This document shows, piece after piece, positions 34,063-43,893 of a DNA stretch of 64,000 nt. A model generated the notes under the pieces. That model saw only the letters and a program-made list of their open reading frames with translations, ran no database searches and was not told the DNA's origin. The translations under genes and the position numbers were made by a program. This DNA comes from Chelativorans petroleitrophicus (GTDB lineage Bacteria > Pseudomonadota > Alphaproteobacteria > Rhizobiales > Rhizobiaceae), in NCBI RefSeq assembly GCF_025398195.1, contig NZ_JAODNV010000007.1, forward strand, positions 62,001-126,000, given 5' to 3'. How positions within the stretch are numbered: the stretch's first letter is position 1; each line of letters begins with the position of its first letter.

Positions 34063-34746
34063 TTGGGCTACCGTTTCGTGGTCGCCGATGATCATCCGCT
34101 GTTCCGCGGTGCGCTGCAGCAGGCGCTTGGCGGGCTCGGTGACGACTGCTCCATTCTGGAAGCGGAGGATTTCGACAGCGCTAAGGCGCTGATTGCCGGC
34201 GACGAGGACATCGACCTCGTGCTGCTCGACCTCGCCATGCCCGGCACCAGCGGCCTTTCCGGTCTGGTGGCGCTGCGCGGCCTTTCGCCTTCCGTACCCA
34301 TCGTCATCGTTTCCGCCTATGACGACCCGCAGACGATCCGCCGCGCGCTCGACCTGGGCGCCTCGGGCTTCATTCCCAAATCGACCCGTATGGAGGAACT
34401 GCGCAAGGCGATCCGTGCGGTGCTCGATGGCGGCATCTTCACACCTGCGGAAATAGAACTTGGCGAGGAAGGCGATCCGGAAATCGCCGATCTCATCAAC
34501 CGCATCCATACGCTTACGCCGCAGCAGGCGCGCGTGCTGACCATGCTTGGCCAGGGGCTTCTGAACAAGCAGATCGCCTATGAGCTGAACGTCTCGGAAG
34601 CGACGATCAAGGCGCATGTCTCCGCCGTGCTGCAGAAGCTCGGCGTTGACAGCCGCACACAGGCCGTGATCCTGCTTTCGAAGATCGGAGCCACCCCGCT
34701 TTCGGAAGGAGGACAGGAAGTACCCCCTTCCGCGCAGGCGGGTTGA
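34063..34746 (+). CDS. LuxR/NarL-type response regulator
   Basis: A 227-residue two-component regulator. The receiver domain (residues 1-120) has VVADDHPLFR with the acidic pocket at Asp9-Asp10 and the phosphoacceptor Asp56 in LVLLDLAMPG. The switch Ser is in IVSAYDD and the conserved Lys in GFIPKST. The LuxR-type DNA-binding domain is at about 150-207 (LTPQQARVLTMLGQGLLNKQ, SEATIKAHVSAVLQKLGV). The start codon is TTG 34063, with GGGAGGA six bases before it; no better start exists. It converges with the large symporter-kinase gene, which is its likely partner. Confidence 0.9.
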   Translation: MGYRFVVADDHPLFRGALQQALGGLGDDCSILEAEDFDSAKALIAGDEDIDLVLLDLAMPGTSGLSGLVALRGLSPSVPIVIVSAYDDPQTIRRALDLGASGFIPKSTRMEELRKAIRAVLDGGIFTPAEIELGEEGDPEIADLINRIHTLTPQQARVLTMLGQGLLNKQIAYELNVSEATIKAHVSAVLQKLGVDSRTQAVILLSKIGATPLSEGGQEVPPSAQAG

Positions 34747-34755
34747 AGCGCCTGT

Positions 34756-37700
34756 TCACTCTGCCGCCAGCATCCGGCGGTGCCGCGCAAGGAGCACCCG
34801 CAGCGCAGCGGGTTTCACTGGCTTGTTGAGGACGGGGATATCCATGGCATCGGCGGCCATCCGCACGTCGCTGCTGCGGTCGGCCGTAATCAGCACGGCG
34901 GGGATTTCCGCTTTCCAAGCCTGGCGCAATCGGCGCACCACGGAAAGCCCGTTCTCGCCGTCCAGATGATAGTCGGCCAAGATGATATCCGGCGGCGCGC
35001 CGAGCCTCTCCCCCATCTCAAGCGGAGGGAGGCCTGAAATGGCATTCACCCGGCAGCCCCAGCCTTCCAGCAGAAGCCGCATGCCCTTCAGGATTTGCAC
35101 GTCATTGTCGATGACGAGCACGTTGAGACCGGCAGTCACCGCCTCAGGAGCCACGGACAGCGCCGGGCGTTCGGATGGCACCTCCACGGGCTCGCTGCTG
35201 ACGGGCACCAGAACGGAGAAGCGCGTGCCCTTGCCGACCTCGGAGGAAAGCCTGATCTCCAGCCTGAGCACGCGCGCGATGCGGTCCACGATGGAAAGGC
35301 CAAGGCCGAGCCCCTGCGCCTCGCGCATGCCCTCACTGAGGCGCGTGAACTCCCGGAAGACCATGTTGAGCTGGTCGCCTGCGATGCCGATGCCCGTATC
35401 CAGCACCTGCAGCTCGACCAGCGGTCCGCGGCGCCGCACGCCGACGAGCACGCGGCCCTTGCGCGTATATTTGATCGCGTTGGAGAGAAGGTTCTGCACC
35501 AGACGGCGGAACAGGTTGCGGTCGGTGCGGATTCTTACAGACGAAGGGACGATGGTGAGCTTCAGGCCCTTCTCCGCCGCCAGAGGTTGGAAGTCCGTGC
35601 CCACCTGGCGCAAGAGATCTTCCAGGCAGAAGACGGTCTCCGTCGGCTTCAGAGCCCCCGTATCGAGCCGGGAGATATCGAGCACCGCGCCGAGGATGGT
35701 CTCCACCGAGTCGAGTGACGACTCGATATTCTCGATCAGAGCAACGAGGTCCGGGCGCTTCACCGCCTCCTTCAGCGGGCCGCAATAAAGGCGGGCGGCG
35801 TTGAGCGGCTGCAGAATATCGTGTCCCGCGCCCGCCAGAAACCGTGTCTTCGAGAGGTTTGCTTCCTCCGCCAGCATCTGCGCCTGCGCCAGCTCCTCAT
35901 TCACGCGCAGAAGCTCGGCCGTGCGATCGGCCACGCGCTGCTCCAGCGTCTCGTTGGCCCGTTTCAGGGCCTCGTCAGCCTCCACGCGGGCGGTGATGTC
36001 GGTATAGGTGGCGACGATACCGCCACCGGGCATCAGATTGGAGCGGATTTCCATGATGCGGCCGCTCGACTTCAGCCGCATCTCCCAAGGGGAACCGAAG
36101 GACATTAGCCGCTCCGGCACCGACTTCTCGGCTTCGCGGTCCAGCTCGTTGCGGGCAATCAGATGACCCACGATCTGGCCGAGCGACACACCCACCTGCC
36201 CTAGCGTGTCCGGCAGGTCGAAGAGCGTGCGGAACTGCCGGTTCCAGCAGGTCAGGCGGAAGTCCTTGTCGAAGACGGTGATACCCTCCTCCATCTGGTC
36301 GAGGGCGGTCTGGAGCATGTCGCGATTGTGCTGCAGCGCGATCGAGGCATCGTCCAGCAGCTTCATGGCATCGCGCGGAGAGCCGCCGTTGCGCTGGAGA
36401 AGCAGGGAGAGGATGAGGCGGGCCGACGACGAGCCGACCGCGCTCGTAAGAAGCTGTTCGGAGAAGCGGATGACCGCCATGCTCGCCGGCTCGTTGCCGT
36501 TGAGCGGCACATTCAGGCTGGCCTCGAAGGTGAGGAACGAACGCTCCGTACGCTCCACGCCGAGATAGCGGGAAATCGTGTCCTTGAGATCGTTCACTGT
36601 GACCGCCGTGCGGAAACGGCGCAGGCTGGGCATCGGCGCCGTCTCGCGTGGCACGAAGATGGAGGCCTGGATGCGCTCAAGGGGGGTGGCTGCGCGCGAC
36701 AGCGACCCAAACACGAAAAACAGCGTGTTGATGCTCAGACTCCACAGAACGCCGTGGTTCAGCGGCTCAGCCACTGTGCCGAACAGAGCCTGCGGCTTCA
36801 ACGCCTCTATACCGAAGGGGCCATGAGTGATGATCTCGGTGCCTGCTGGCGCCAGCGAAGGGAAAAGCAGCGTATAGGCCCAGATCGCAAATCCAGCGAT
36901 CATGCCGGCCAGAGCGCCGCGGCTGTTCGCGCCGCGCCAGATGAGCCCGCCCAGAAATGCCGGCGCGAACTGGGCTATCGCCGCAAACGAGATGAGGCCG
37001 ATGGCGGCGAGCCGCGTGTTGTTGGTCGTCTCCCGGTAGTAGAGAAAGGCCGCAAAGAGGATCAGGAAGATCGCCGCCCGGCGGATGTTCAGGATGACGG
37101 CGGAAAGGTCTTCCTTCTCTCGGCTGTCCGATTTCAGCAGAACACGACGCACGAACAGCGGAATCACGAGGTCGTTGGAGATCATGATCGAAAGCGCCAC
37201 GCTCGCCACGATGACCATGGCAGTGGCCGCCGACAGCCCGCCGATGAAGGCGGCAAGCGCCAGAAAATCGTGCCCAGACAGGAGCGGCAGCGCGACCACG
37301 TAGAGATCGGAACTGGTCCGCTCCCCGACGATGCTGAGGCCGGCAAAGGCGATCGGGATGACGAACAGATTGATGAGAACCAGATAGAGCGGGAAGAGCC
37401 AGACCGCTGTCTTCAGCTCTTCCGGACCCTTGTTTTCGACGATACCCACATAAAACTGGCGCGGCAACATGACGATGGCGCAGGCCGATAGGGTCGTCAT
37501 GACGATCCACGTGGCGAGCGAGGTGGGATGGGTGAACGCGCGGACCACCTGCGGCTCCGCCGCGACGCGTCGGGCGAGATCCGTCGGATCGCCGAACAGC
37601 ACAAAGGTGACCCCCACCCCGACGGCTAGGAACGCCGCAAGCTTCACGATAGATTCGACCGCCACCGCCAGCACCAGCCCGTTCTGGTGCTCCGTCGCGT

Positions 37701-38250
37701 CGGCATGGCGCGTGCCGAACAGCACGGCAAACAGCGCAAGCAGCATGGCGATCATGAGCGATATGTCGCCGACGAAAAGGTCGATCCGGGGCAGAGCGCC
37801 GTCGTAATGCTCCACCATCAGGCTCACCGAATCGGAAATCGCCTTCAATTGCAGTGCGATATAGGGAATGACGCCGCAGGTCGCCGTGAGCGTGGCCACG
37901 GCCGCCACGGCGAAGCTCTTGCCGTAACGCGCCGCCAGAAAGTCGGCGATGGAGGTGATCTTCTCGCTCTTTGCAAGCCTGATGATGCGCTGAAGCAGCC
38001 GGTGCCCGAACAGGAAGACTAGGATCGGGCCGATATAGATCGTCAGGAACTCAAAGGCCCGCTCGGAAGCTAGCCCCACTGAGCCGAAGAACGTCCAGGA
38101 CGTGCAGTAGATTGCGAGGCTCAGCGCGTAGATGAAGGAGCGCGGCCGCGCCTCCCCTCTGATGGCAGCGCGCCGGTCGCCGTGGCTTGCGATCACGAAC
38201 AAAAGCGTGACGTAGCCGATCGCTATGATGGCGATGACCCAGCCCTGCAC
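34756..38250 (-). CDS. Hybrid histidine kinase with sodium:solute symporter domain
   Basis: A 1164-residue membrane sensor of the NahK/ErcS-like class. Residues 1-500 are a sodium:solute symporter-like unit with about twelve or thirteen membrane segments (SIADFLAARYGKS, IGGLSAATAMVIVASVALS). A PAS domain follows (about 640-765), then a coiled coil. The kinase core has His810 in AGAGHDILQPLN, the N box NLLSNAIKYT, DTGIGI and GLGLGLSIVDRI. The receiver has Asp1093 in ILADYHLDGENG. It should autophosphorylate and relay phosphate internally, and possibly to the adjacent response regulator. GTG 38250 is chosen because GAGGG precedes it by eight bases; GTG 38265 is an alternative. Confidence 0.92.
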   Translation of the reverse strand: MQGWVIAIIAIGYVTLLFVIASHGDRRAAIRGEARPRSFIYALSLAIYCTSWTFFGSVGLASERAFEFLTIYIGPILVFLFGHRLLQRIIRLAKSEKITSIADFLAARYGKSFAVAAVATLTATCGVIPYIALQLKAISDSVSLMVEHYDGALPRIDLFVGDISLMIAMLLALFAVLFGTRHADATEHQNGLVLAVAVESIVKLAAFLAVGVGVTFVLFGDPTDLARRVAAEPQVVRAFTHPTSLATWIVMTTLSACAIVMLPRQFYVGIVENKGPEELKTAVWLFPLYLVLINLFVIPIAFAGLSIVGERTSSDLYVVALPLLSGHDFLALAAFIGGLSAATAMVIVASVALSIMISNDLVIPLFVRRVLLKSDSREKEDLSAVILNIRRAAIFLILFAAFLYYRETTNNTRLAAIGLISFAAIAQFAPAFLGGLIWRGANSRGALAGMIAGFAIWAYTLLFPSLAPAGTEIITHGPFGIEALKPQALFGTVAEPLNHGVLWSLSINTLFFVFGSLSRAATPLERIQASIFVPRETAPMPSLRRFRTAVTVNDLKDTISRYLGVERTERSFLTFEASLNVPLNGNEPASMAVIRFSEQLLTSAVGSSSARLILSLLLQRNGGSPRDAMKLLDDASIALQHNRDMLQTALDQMEEGITVFDKDFRLTCWNRQFRTLFDLPDTLGQVGVSLGQIVGHLIARNELDREAEKSVPERLMSFGSPWEMRLKSSGRIMEIRSNLMPGGGIVATYTDITARVEADEALKRANETLEQRVADRTAELLRVNEELAQAQMLAEEANLSKTRFLAGAGHDILQPLNAARLYCGPLKEAVKRPDLVALIENIESSLDSVETILGAVLDISRLDTGALKPTETVFCLEDLLRQVGTDFQPLAAEKGLKLTIVPSSVRIRTDRNLFRRLVQNLLSNAIKYTRKGRVLVGVRRRGPLVELQVLDTGIGIAGDQLNMVFREFTRLSEGMREAQGLGLGLSIVDRIARVLRLEIRLSSEVGKGTRFSVLVPVSSEPVEVPSERPALSVAPEAVTAGLNVLVIDNDVQILKGMRLLLEGWGCRVNAISGLPPLEMGERLGAPPDIILADYHLDGENGLSVVRRLRQAWKAEIPAVLITADRSSDVRMAADAMDIPVLNKPVKPAALRVLLARHRRMLAAE

Positions 38251-38427
38251 GTGGCGGACCCTCACTCCTCCCTAAGAAAAGCCAAGCACAAGGAGCAAGG
38301 CCGCGCAATCCCCTGCCTTGCGAAGGGTGCGCATGTAAGCCGACAAATAACGATGAACATCGCCCGCAGTTCTGCTATGTTTTGCCAATCTGCGGCGGAA
38401 GCGAAGCTCTTAGAGTGAGGAGGATCC

Positions 38428-38841
38428 ATGCTGAACGAATTCAAGGAATTCATCGCAAGAGGGAATGTGATGGATTTGGCCGTCGGCGTCATCATCGGCG
38501 GCGCCTTTGGTCTGATCGTCAGCTCTCTCGTCGACGACATCATCATGCCGATCGTCGGCGCCATTTTCGGCGGTTTTGATTTCTCGAATTATTTCATCCC
38601 CCTGTCCTCGGAGGTGACCGCGACCACACTGCAAGCCGCCCGCGAGCAGGGGGCCGTCCTTGCCTATGGAAACTTCATCACCGTTGTGATCAACTTCCTG
38701 ATCCTGGCCTGGATCATCTTCCTCATGGTAAAGGGGGTGAACAGCCTGCGCCGCCAGCAGGAGGTTCCCGCCGAGCCGGAAGCGCCGCCGCAGGATGTGC
38801 AACTTCTCACGGAAATTCGCGATCTTCTGGCCAAAAAATAG
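38428..38841 (+). CDS. mscL: Large-conductance mechanosensitive channel
   Basis: A 137-residue inner-membrane channel that opens on osmotic downshock. It has the N-terminal amphipathic start [20 protein letters not shown], the first pore helix with [20 protein letters not shown], a periplasmic loop, and the second helix ([20 protein letters not shown]). A charged C-terminal helix closes the protein. GAGGAGG precedes the ATG. It is divergent from the symporter-kinase gene; nothing suggests they are co-controlled. Confidence 0.97.
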   Translation: MLNEFKEFIARGNVMDLAVGVIIGGAFGLIVSSLVDDIIMPIVGAIFGGFDFSNYFIPLSSEVTATTLQAAREQGAVLAYGNFITVVINFLILAWIIFLMVKGVNSLRRQQEVPAEPEAPPQDVQLLTEIRDLLAKK

Positions 38842-38874
38842 CCGCACCCGGTCTCGATGTAGCAAAAAGCTGAC

Positions 38875-40065
38875 GTGCTGTCTGTAAAGCCATCCACGGG
38901 ATTGGAAGGATTTTTACGCGCCGAAGCGCGCTCGGCGCCGCACAGTGGCATAGTCGCCGTTGCCGAGCACGCGCGGGGCCGTCCCGGGGTGATCCCGCTC
39001 TGGGTCGGGGAAGGCGATCTGCCCACGCCGGATTTCATCCGTGAGGCGGCGGCGGAAAGCCTTGCCGCAGGGCACACCTTCTACACCTGGCAGGGCGGAA
39101 TTCCTGAACTGCGCGCCGCGCTGGCGCGCTATTATGAGCGCACATTCGGACGGCCCTTTGTCCCCGAGGAATTCATCGTCACAGGCGGCGGAATGCAGGC
39201 GATTCAGCTTGCGCTCCAGGCCGTGGCGGGCGCGGGAGAGGAGATCGTCTACTGCTCTCCCGCCTGGCCGAACATTTCGGCGGCCTTCGCGATCCCGGGC
39301 GGCAGACCCGTGCCGGTGGAGCTCGATTTTTCCGAAAACGGGTGGAGCCTTGATTTTGACCGCGTGGAGGCCGCGATCACGCCGCGCACGCGAGCGCTTT
39401 TCGTCAACACCCCGGCAAATCCTACCGGCTGGACGGCCGACCACGAGACGCTGAAGGCCCTTCTCGATCTCGCCCGGCGCCGCGGACTGTGGATCATCGC
39501 CGACGAGATCTACACGAAGTTCTTCTATTCAGGAGCCCGTGCACCTTCCTTCATCGACATCGCCTCGGACGAGGACCGGATTATCTACGTCAATTCCTTC
39601 TCGAAGAACTGGGCGATGACCGGCTGGCGCATCGGCTGGGTGCGAATCCATCCTTCGCTCGGCCAGGTCTTCGAGAATCTTGTGCAATACTCGACCTCGG
39701 GCGTGGCCGAGTTCATGCAGCGCGGCGCAGTGGCCGCACTCGATCATGGCGACGGTTTCGTGGCCGAGCAAGTGGAACGCGCCCGGATCGGCCGTGATGT
39801 GCTGGGCAAAATCCTGGGCGAGACGGGTCGCATCCGGCTGACGAGGCCAGACGGAGCCTTCTACCTGTTCTTCGCAATCGACGGCATCGGGAACTCGCAC
39901 GACATGGCGGTACGGATCGTCGACGAAACAGGCGTGGGCCTGGCACCCGGAACGGCCTTCGGAAAAGGTGGCGAGCAATTCTTCCGGCTCTGCTTCAACC
40001 GGCGCACTGACCACATCGAGGAAGCGGCCGAGCGGCTCGTCGTGTGGATAAGAAAGACGGGTTAG
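38875..40065 (+). CDS. PLP-dependent class I/II aminotransferase
   Basis: A 396-residue fold-type I aminotransferase. It shows FVNTPANPTGW, IADEIYTKFFY with the PLP Asp and Tyr, the Schiff-base Lys in NSFSKNWAMTGWRIGW and the C-terminal FFRLCFNRR block with the carboxylate-binding Arg. The family covers aspartate-type and other transaminases; the amino acid cannot be fixed. GTG 38875 is the start, about 33 bases after mscL, with no strong ribosome site, so expression may be modest. It converges with hemA. Confidence 0.9.
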   Translation: MLSVKPSTGLEGFLRAEARSAPHSGIVAVAEHARGRPGVIPLWVGEGDLPTPDFIREAAAESLAAGHTFYTWQGGIPELRAALARYYERTFGRPFVPEEFIVTGGGMQAIQLALQAVAGAGEEIVYCSPAWPNISAAFAIPGGRPVPVELDFSENGWSLDFDRVEAAITPRTRALFVNTPANPTGWTADHETLKALLDLARRRGLWIIADEIYTKFFYSGARAPSFIDIASDEDRIIYVNSFSKNWAMTGWRIGWVRIHPSLGQVFENLVQYSTSGVAEFMQRGAVAALDHGDGFVAEQVERARIGRDVLGKILGETGRIRLTRPDGAFYLFFAIDGIGNSHDMAVRIVDETGVGLAPGTAFGKGGEQFFRLCFNRRTDHIEEAAERLVVWIRKTG

Positions 40066-40092
40066 CCGCCTGACGAGCAGGCTGCGGCCGGG

Positions 40093-41370
40093 TCAGCCTC
40101 CGGACTTCTCCACCACCAGCGGGATGATCCGCTCGGAGCGGGCGGCAGGCGCCTGCGCGGTCTCATCATAGGGAATGCCGAGCGCTTCCCAGGTCTCCAG
40201 CAGCGCATCCTTCAGCACGTCGATCAGCTCGTCCGTGTGGAATGGCGTGGGCGTGATGCGCAGACGCTCCGTGCCCCGCGGCACGGTCGGATAGTTGATC
40301 GGCTGGATGTAGATGCCGTGCTTTTCCAGAAGCCGGTCGCTCGCCTGCTTGCAAAGCTCCGGGTCCCCGACCAAGAGCGGCACGATATGAGTTTCGGACG
40401 GCATGACCGGCAATCCCGCGGCCTTGAGCACATCTTTCGTGCGCTGGGCCTGGCGCTGATGCCGCTCGCGCTCGACACTGGAAACCTTCAAATGACGGAT
40501 CGACGCACTGGCGGCGGCGGCAATTGCCGGCGGCAGCGCCGTGGTGAAAATGAAGCCCGGCGCATAGGAGCGCACGGCATCGATGATCGCGGCTGATCCC
40601 GCGATATAGCCGCCGATGACGCCGAACGCCTTGGCGAGCGTGCCCTCGATCACATCCATGCGGTGGGCAAGCCCCTCGCGCTCGGTGATTCCGCCACCAC
40701 GCGCGCCGTACATGCCGACCGCATGCACCTCGTCGATATAGGTCATGGCGTTGTAGCGCTCGGCAAGATCGGCAATGCCTTCGATGGGCGCGATGTCACC
40801 ATCCATGGAATAGACCGACTCGAAGACAATCAGCTTCGCGCGCTCGCGCCCGGCTGCTTTCAGCAGGTCTTCCAGATGGTTGAGGTCGTTGTGGCGGAAG
40901 ATCTTCTTTTCCGCGCCCGAGCGGCGCACGCCCTCGATCATCGAGGCGTGGTTCAGCTCGTCGGAGAGAATCAGCGCATTCGGGAGCAGCCGGCCAATGG
41001 TGGAGATCGAGGCCTCATTGGATATGAAGCCGGAGGTGAAGACGAGCGCCGCCTCCTTACCATGCAGATCGGCAAGCTCGGCTTCGAGCTCCACCAGGGG
41101 ATGGTTGGTGCCGGAAATGTTGCGCGTGCCGCCCGCGCCGGAGCCCATGCGCCCCGCGGCCTTCTGCATTGCGGCGATCACCTCCGGATGCTGGCCCATG
41201 CCCAGATAGTCATTGGAGCACCAGACGGTGATCTCGCGCGCCTGCCCGCCGGAGCGCCAGATGGCGCGCGGGAACGAGCCCACGATCCTCTCCAGATCGG
41301 CGAAGACACGATAGCGACGTTCCGCATGAAGCTGGTCAATCGCCTCGGAAAAGAACCGCTGATAATCCAT
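40093..41370 (-). CDS. hemA: 5-aminolevulinate synthase
   Basis: Condenses glycine and succinyl-CoA to 5-aminolevulinate, the first step of heme and other tetrapyrrole synthesis in alphaproteobacteria (C4 pathway). The 425-residue protein contains [16 protein letters not shown], the glycine-rich [25 protein letters not shown] and the PLP Lys in [25 protein letters not shown] precedes ATG 41370. Iron and oxygen regulators, including Irr, control this gene in rhizobia; I could not identify a specific site in the 139-base upstream gap. Confidence 0.98.
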   Translation of the reverse strand: MDYQRFFSEAIDQLHAERRYRVFADLERIVGSFPRAIWRSGGQAREITVWCSNDYLGMGQHPEVIAAMQKAAGRMGSGAGGTRNISGTNHPLVELEAELADLHGKEAALVFTSGFISNEASISTIGRLLPNALILSDELNHASMIEGVRRSGAEKKIFRHNDLNHLEDLLKAAGRERAKLIVFESVYSMDGDIAPIEGIADLAERYNAMTYIDEVHAVGMYGARGGGITEREGLAHRMDVIEGTLAKAFGVIGGYIAGSAAIIDAVRSYAPGFIFTTALPPAIAAAASASIRHLKVSSVERERHQRQAQRTKDVLKAAGLPVMPSETHIVPLLVGDPELCKQASDRLLEKHGIYIQPINYPTVPRGTERLRITPTPFHTDELIDVLKDALLETWEALGIPYDETAQAPAARSERIIPLVVEKSGG

Positions 41371-41509
41371 GTTGCCTTCCTGGGTTGCCGCCGGATCATA
41401 AACCCGGCCCGCTCAGGCGTCTATCCGCGCAGGCGAGGTCAAATTGCCACGGTCCGCGTATAACACCTTGCGCGCGATCACTTTTCCGTAAAAAGGCCGC
41501 CGTCGCGCC

Positions 41510-41902
41510 CTAATCCTCGAAACGGCTCGCTGTGTCCCGGTCGCGCTCGTAATGTCTTGCAAGCGGGAATGGCGGCAGCCAGGACTCGCGGCGAATGGTC
41601 CAGAGTTCATAGGTCGGCCTCAGTTGGTCCGGCGCATCCAGCGAGCCCAGATTCACCTCGATCTCGTCGCCGCTCCGGCCAAAAACCGAGGAGCCGCAGT
41701 GCGGACAGAAATGCCGCCCGGCATAGTCGCGCGTTTCACCGTCCACCGTCACCGCGTCCTCGGGGAAGATCGCGGAGGCGTGGAAAAGCGCTCCATGAAG
41801 CTTCCGGCAGTCAAGACAGTGGCAAATGCCCACCCGGTACGGCCGGCCTGTCGCCACGATCCGAACCTTCCCGCAAAGGCAGCCGCCCGTGAACTGCTCC
41901 AT
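41510..41902 (-). CDS. GFA-family zinc protein
   Basis: A 130-residue protein of the glutathione-dependent formaldehyde-activating enzyme/CENP-V family. The zinc-binding cysteines are in GCLCGKV (residues 8 and 10), ICHCLDCRK (about 27-32) and FCPHCGSS (about 70-73). The sequence signature fits, but most GFA members have no proven activity, and a glutathione-adduct role is not shown here. GGGGAG is found upstream of ATG 41902. It is a stand-alone gene between hemA and the hydroxyacid dehydrogenase. Confidence 0.88.
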   Translation of the reverse strand: MEQFTGGCLCGKVRIVATGRPYRVGICHCLDCRKLHGALFHASAIFPEDAVTVDGETRDYAGRHFCPHCGSSVFGRSGDEIEVNLGSLDAPDQLRPTYELWTIRRESWLPPFPLARHYERDRDTASRFED

Positions 41903-42010
41903 GCCGTGTCTCCCCTGAAATCAGCGTAGCGTTCTCAACGAAGCCCGTCTCCATGAAAGAGACGCCTGCGCAATCCCCTGACGGAGCGGGCGGTAGGAGC
42001 CGGCCGAATC

Positions 42011-43012
42011 TTACGCCCTGCGCGGCAGCACGCGGTCGGGCGGGCGATGGCCGTCGAAGAAGGTGCGGATGTTGATGATCACCTTCTCGCCCATGTCGAT
42101 ACGGCCCTCGATGGTGGCGGAGCCCATATGCGGCAGGATGACGACCTTGCCGCGCTCGGCCAGCTTGACGAGCCTCCGGTTAACCGCCGGCTCGTGCTCG
42201 AACACGTCGAGGCCGGCGCCGGCAAGCCTGCCCTCCTCGATCATGCGGATCAGCGCGTCCTCATCCACCACATCGCCACGCGCGGTGTTGACGAGATAAG
42301 CCGTGGGCTGCATCAGCGCCAGCCGCCGCGCAGACAGCAGGTGGAAGGTGGCCGGCGTCGAAGGGCAGTTGACGGAAATGATGTCCATGCGGGCAAGCAT
42401 CTGATCCAGGCTGTCCCAGTAGGTCGCCTCCAGTTCATCCTCGATCATGGGCGCGACGCGGCGGCGGTTGTGGTAGTGGATCGAAATGCCGAAGGCCTTG
42501 GCGCGACGCGCCACGGCGGTTCCGATGCGGCCCATGCCGACAATTCCGAGCCTCTTGCCCCAGATGCGGTTGCCGAGCATCCAGGTGGGCGACCAACCAG
42601 CCCATTTGCCGCTGCCACGCAGGATCGCCGCGCCCTCCGTCAGCCGCCGGGGCACGGCCAGCATCAGCGCCATCGTCATGTCGGCCGTGTCTTCCGTAAG
42701 CACGTTGGGCGTGTTGGTGACAGTGATACCGCGCTCATTGGCGGCCACCACGTCGATGTGGTCGACTCCGTTGCCGTAATTGGCGATCAGCTTCAGCTGT
42801 TCGCCCGCCTGCGCCAGAAGGTCGGCATCGATGCGATCCGTGATGGTGGGCACCAGCACCTCCGCCTCCTGCACGGCAGCGATAAGCTCCTCCCGGGAAA
42901 GCGGCCGGTCGTCCACGTTGAGCCGCGCGTCGAACAGTTCGCGCATGCGTGTCTCGACCTGATCCGGCAGTTTTCGCGTGATGACGACGAGCGGCTTCTT
43001 CCGGCCAGCCAT
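42011..43012 (-). CDS. D-isomer-specific 2-hydroxyacid dehydrogenase
   Basis: A 333-residue NAD(P)-dependent dehydrogenase of the glyoxylate/hydroxypyruvate reductase type. The NAD-binding motif is LGIVGMGRIGTAVARRA. The substrate Arg and catalytic Glu lie in NTARGDVVDE and AGAGLDVFEHEP, and the catalytic His in ILPHMGSAT. It likely reduces glyoxylate or hydroxypyruvate, but the precise substrate is not determined. ATG 43012 is preferred; a TTG 12 bases upstream would overlap the ribosome site GGGGAGG. It is divergent from the SH3-domain gene. Confidence 0.92.
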   Translation of the reverse strand: MAGRKKPLVVITRKLPDQVETRMRELFDARLNVDDRPLSREELIAAVQEAEVLVPTITDRIDADLLAQAGEQLKLIANYGNGVDHIDVVAANERGITVTNTPNVLTEDTADMTMALMLAVPRRLTEGAAILRGSGKWAGWSPTWMLGNRIWGKRLGIVGMGRIGTAVARRAKAFGISIHYHNRRRVAPMIEDELEATYWDSLDQMLARMDIISVNCPSTPATFHLLSARRLALMQPTAYLVNTARGDVVDEDALIRMIEEGRLAGAGLDVFEHEPAVNRRLVKLAERGKVVILPHMGSATIEGRIDMGEKVIINIRTFFDGHRPPDRVLPRRA

Positions 43013-43178
43013 GTTTGCGTGCAACCTCCCCGCATTGAGGCCTCGTTAACCAGGAAGAGCGACATTTGAAAGGCTGCCGTCCTGCTTCGCGGCCTCGGGT
43101 CCGATGTCTACCAAGCAGGGACGGCCAAGACAAAGAAAAAGACCGTCTGCGCTCATGGTATCAGGGGTATCTTCGCAC

Positions 43179-43748
43179 ATGAAGGCTCAAGTCCGTTCCG
43201 CGGCGCGAATCCTCCGCCGGCTTGCGCCGGTTCTAGTGGCCGTGAGCCTCGCCGCGGGTCTGGCTACTCCTTCGGCAAAGGCGGACCAGAGCCAGCCCGT
43301 AACGCTTGGGCCGAGCGGCCTGCCGCTTCCACGCTTTGTCAGCCTGAAGTCGGGCCGCGTCAACATGCGCGTGGGTCCGGGCACCCAGTACGAGGTTGAA
43401 TGGATGTATCTCAAGCCCGGCCTGCCGATGGAGATCATCCAGGAATATGACAATTGGCGGCGCGTGCGCGACGCCAATGGCGCGGAAGGCTGGATTCATC
43501 AGGCGCTGCTGTCGGGCCGCCGTACCGGCGTCATAGCACCCTGGTTCCAGGGAAGGGAGACGAACTTTCCGCTGCTGGCGGACCCTCGGGAAGGCGCACG
43601 CACGATCGCCTTGGTGGAGGCGGGTGCCATCGGGGAAGTGGTCACGTGCAACGGCCAATGGTGCCGCATGACCTTCTCCGGACATACCGGCTGGATGGAG
43701 CAGGACGCCATCTGGGGGGTCTATCCGGGGGAGACGATCACGGAGTAG
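43179..43748 (+). CDS. Exported protein with two bacterial SH3-like domains
   Basis: A 189-residue periplasmic protein with a Sec signal peptide (about residues 1-35, ending ATPSAKA). Two SH3-like units of the SH3_4/DUF1058 type follow. The first has VNMRVGPGTQYEVEWMYLKPG and the second WCRMTFSGHTGWMEQDAIWG. Such domains often bind peptidoglycan, but the ligand here is unknown. Three in-frame ATGs exist (43104, 43155, 43179). The last gives the cleanest signal peptide and is used. It faces irr tail to tail across a gap with an 18-bp tandem repeat. Confidence 0.83.
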   Translation: MKAQVRSAARILRRLAPVLVAVSLAAGLATPSAKADQSQPVTLGPSGLPLPRFVSLKSGRVNMRVGPGTQYEVEWMYLKPGLPMEIIQEYDNWRRVRDANGAEGWIHQALLSGRRTGVIAPWFQGRETNFPLLADPREGARTIALVEAGAIGEVVTCNGQWCRMTFSGHTGWMEQDAIWGVYPGETITE

Positions 43749-43766
43749 GTGAAGCCGGCGCTGCTC

Positions 43767-43802
43767 GGCTTTATCCTGCAGACGGGCTTTATCCTGCAGA
43801 CG
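43767..43802 (+). repeat. 18-bp perfect tandem duplication
   Basis: GGCTTTATCCTGCAGACG occurs twice head to tail (43767-43784 and 43785-43802) in the 145-base gap between two convergent genes. A 6-bp stem, AAGCCG/CGGCTT with an 8-nt loop (43752-43771), overlaps its left end and may be a weak terminator for the SH3 gene. The duplication is likely recent replication slippage. Confidence 0.75.
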
Positions 43803-43893
43803 GTTGGAATCTCTTCAAAAGCATCCGATTAACGGGCTATCGCGCCTCCGTTTGTGGCGAGACAGTCACGGATTCAGGCTTGGGCTTCGCCCG

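Noticed and set aside
33889-34617. Long N-terminal extension of the 124-residue membrane protein across the response-regulator gene
   Set aside because: The extension is antisense to the LuxR-type regulator and reads as Arg/His-rich sequence. ATG 33888 has its own ribosome site.
36328-37491. A 387-codon plus-strand frame opposite the symporter-kinase
   Set aside because: It lies over the membrane-segment coding region of a clear kinase gene and reads as a charged, low-complexity protein.
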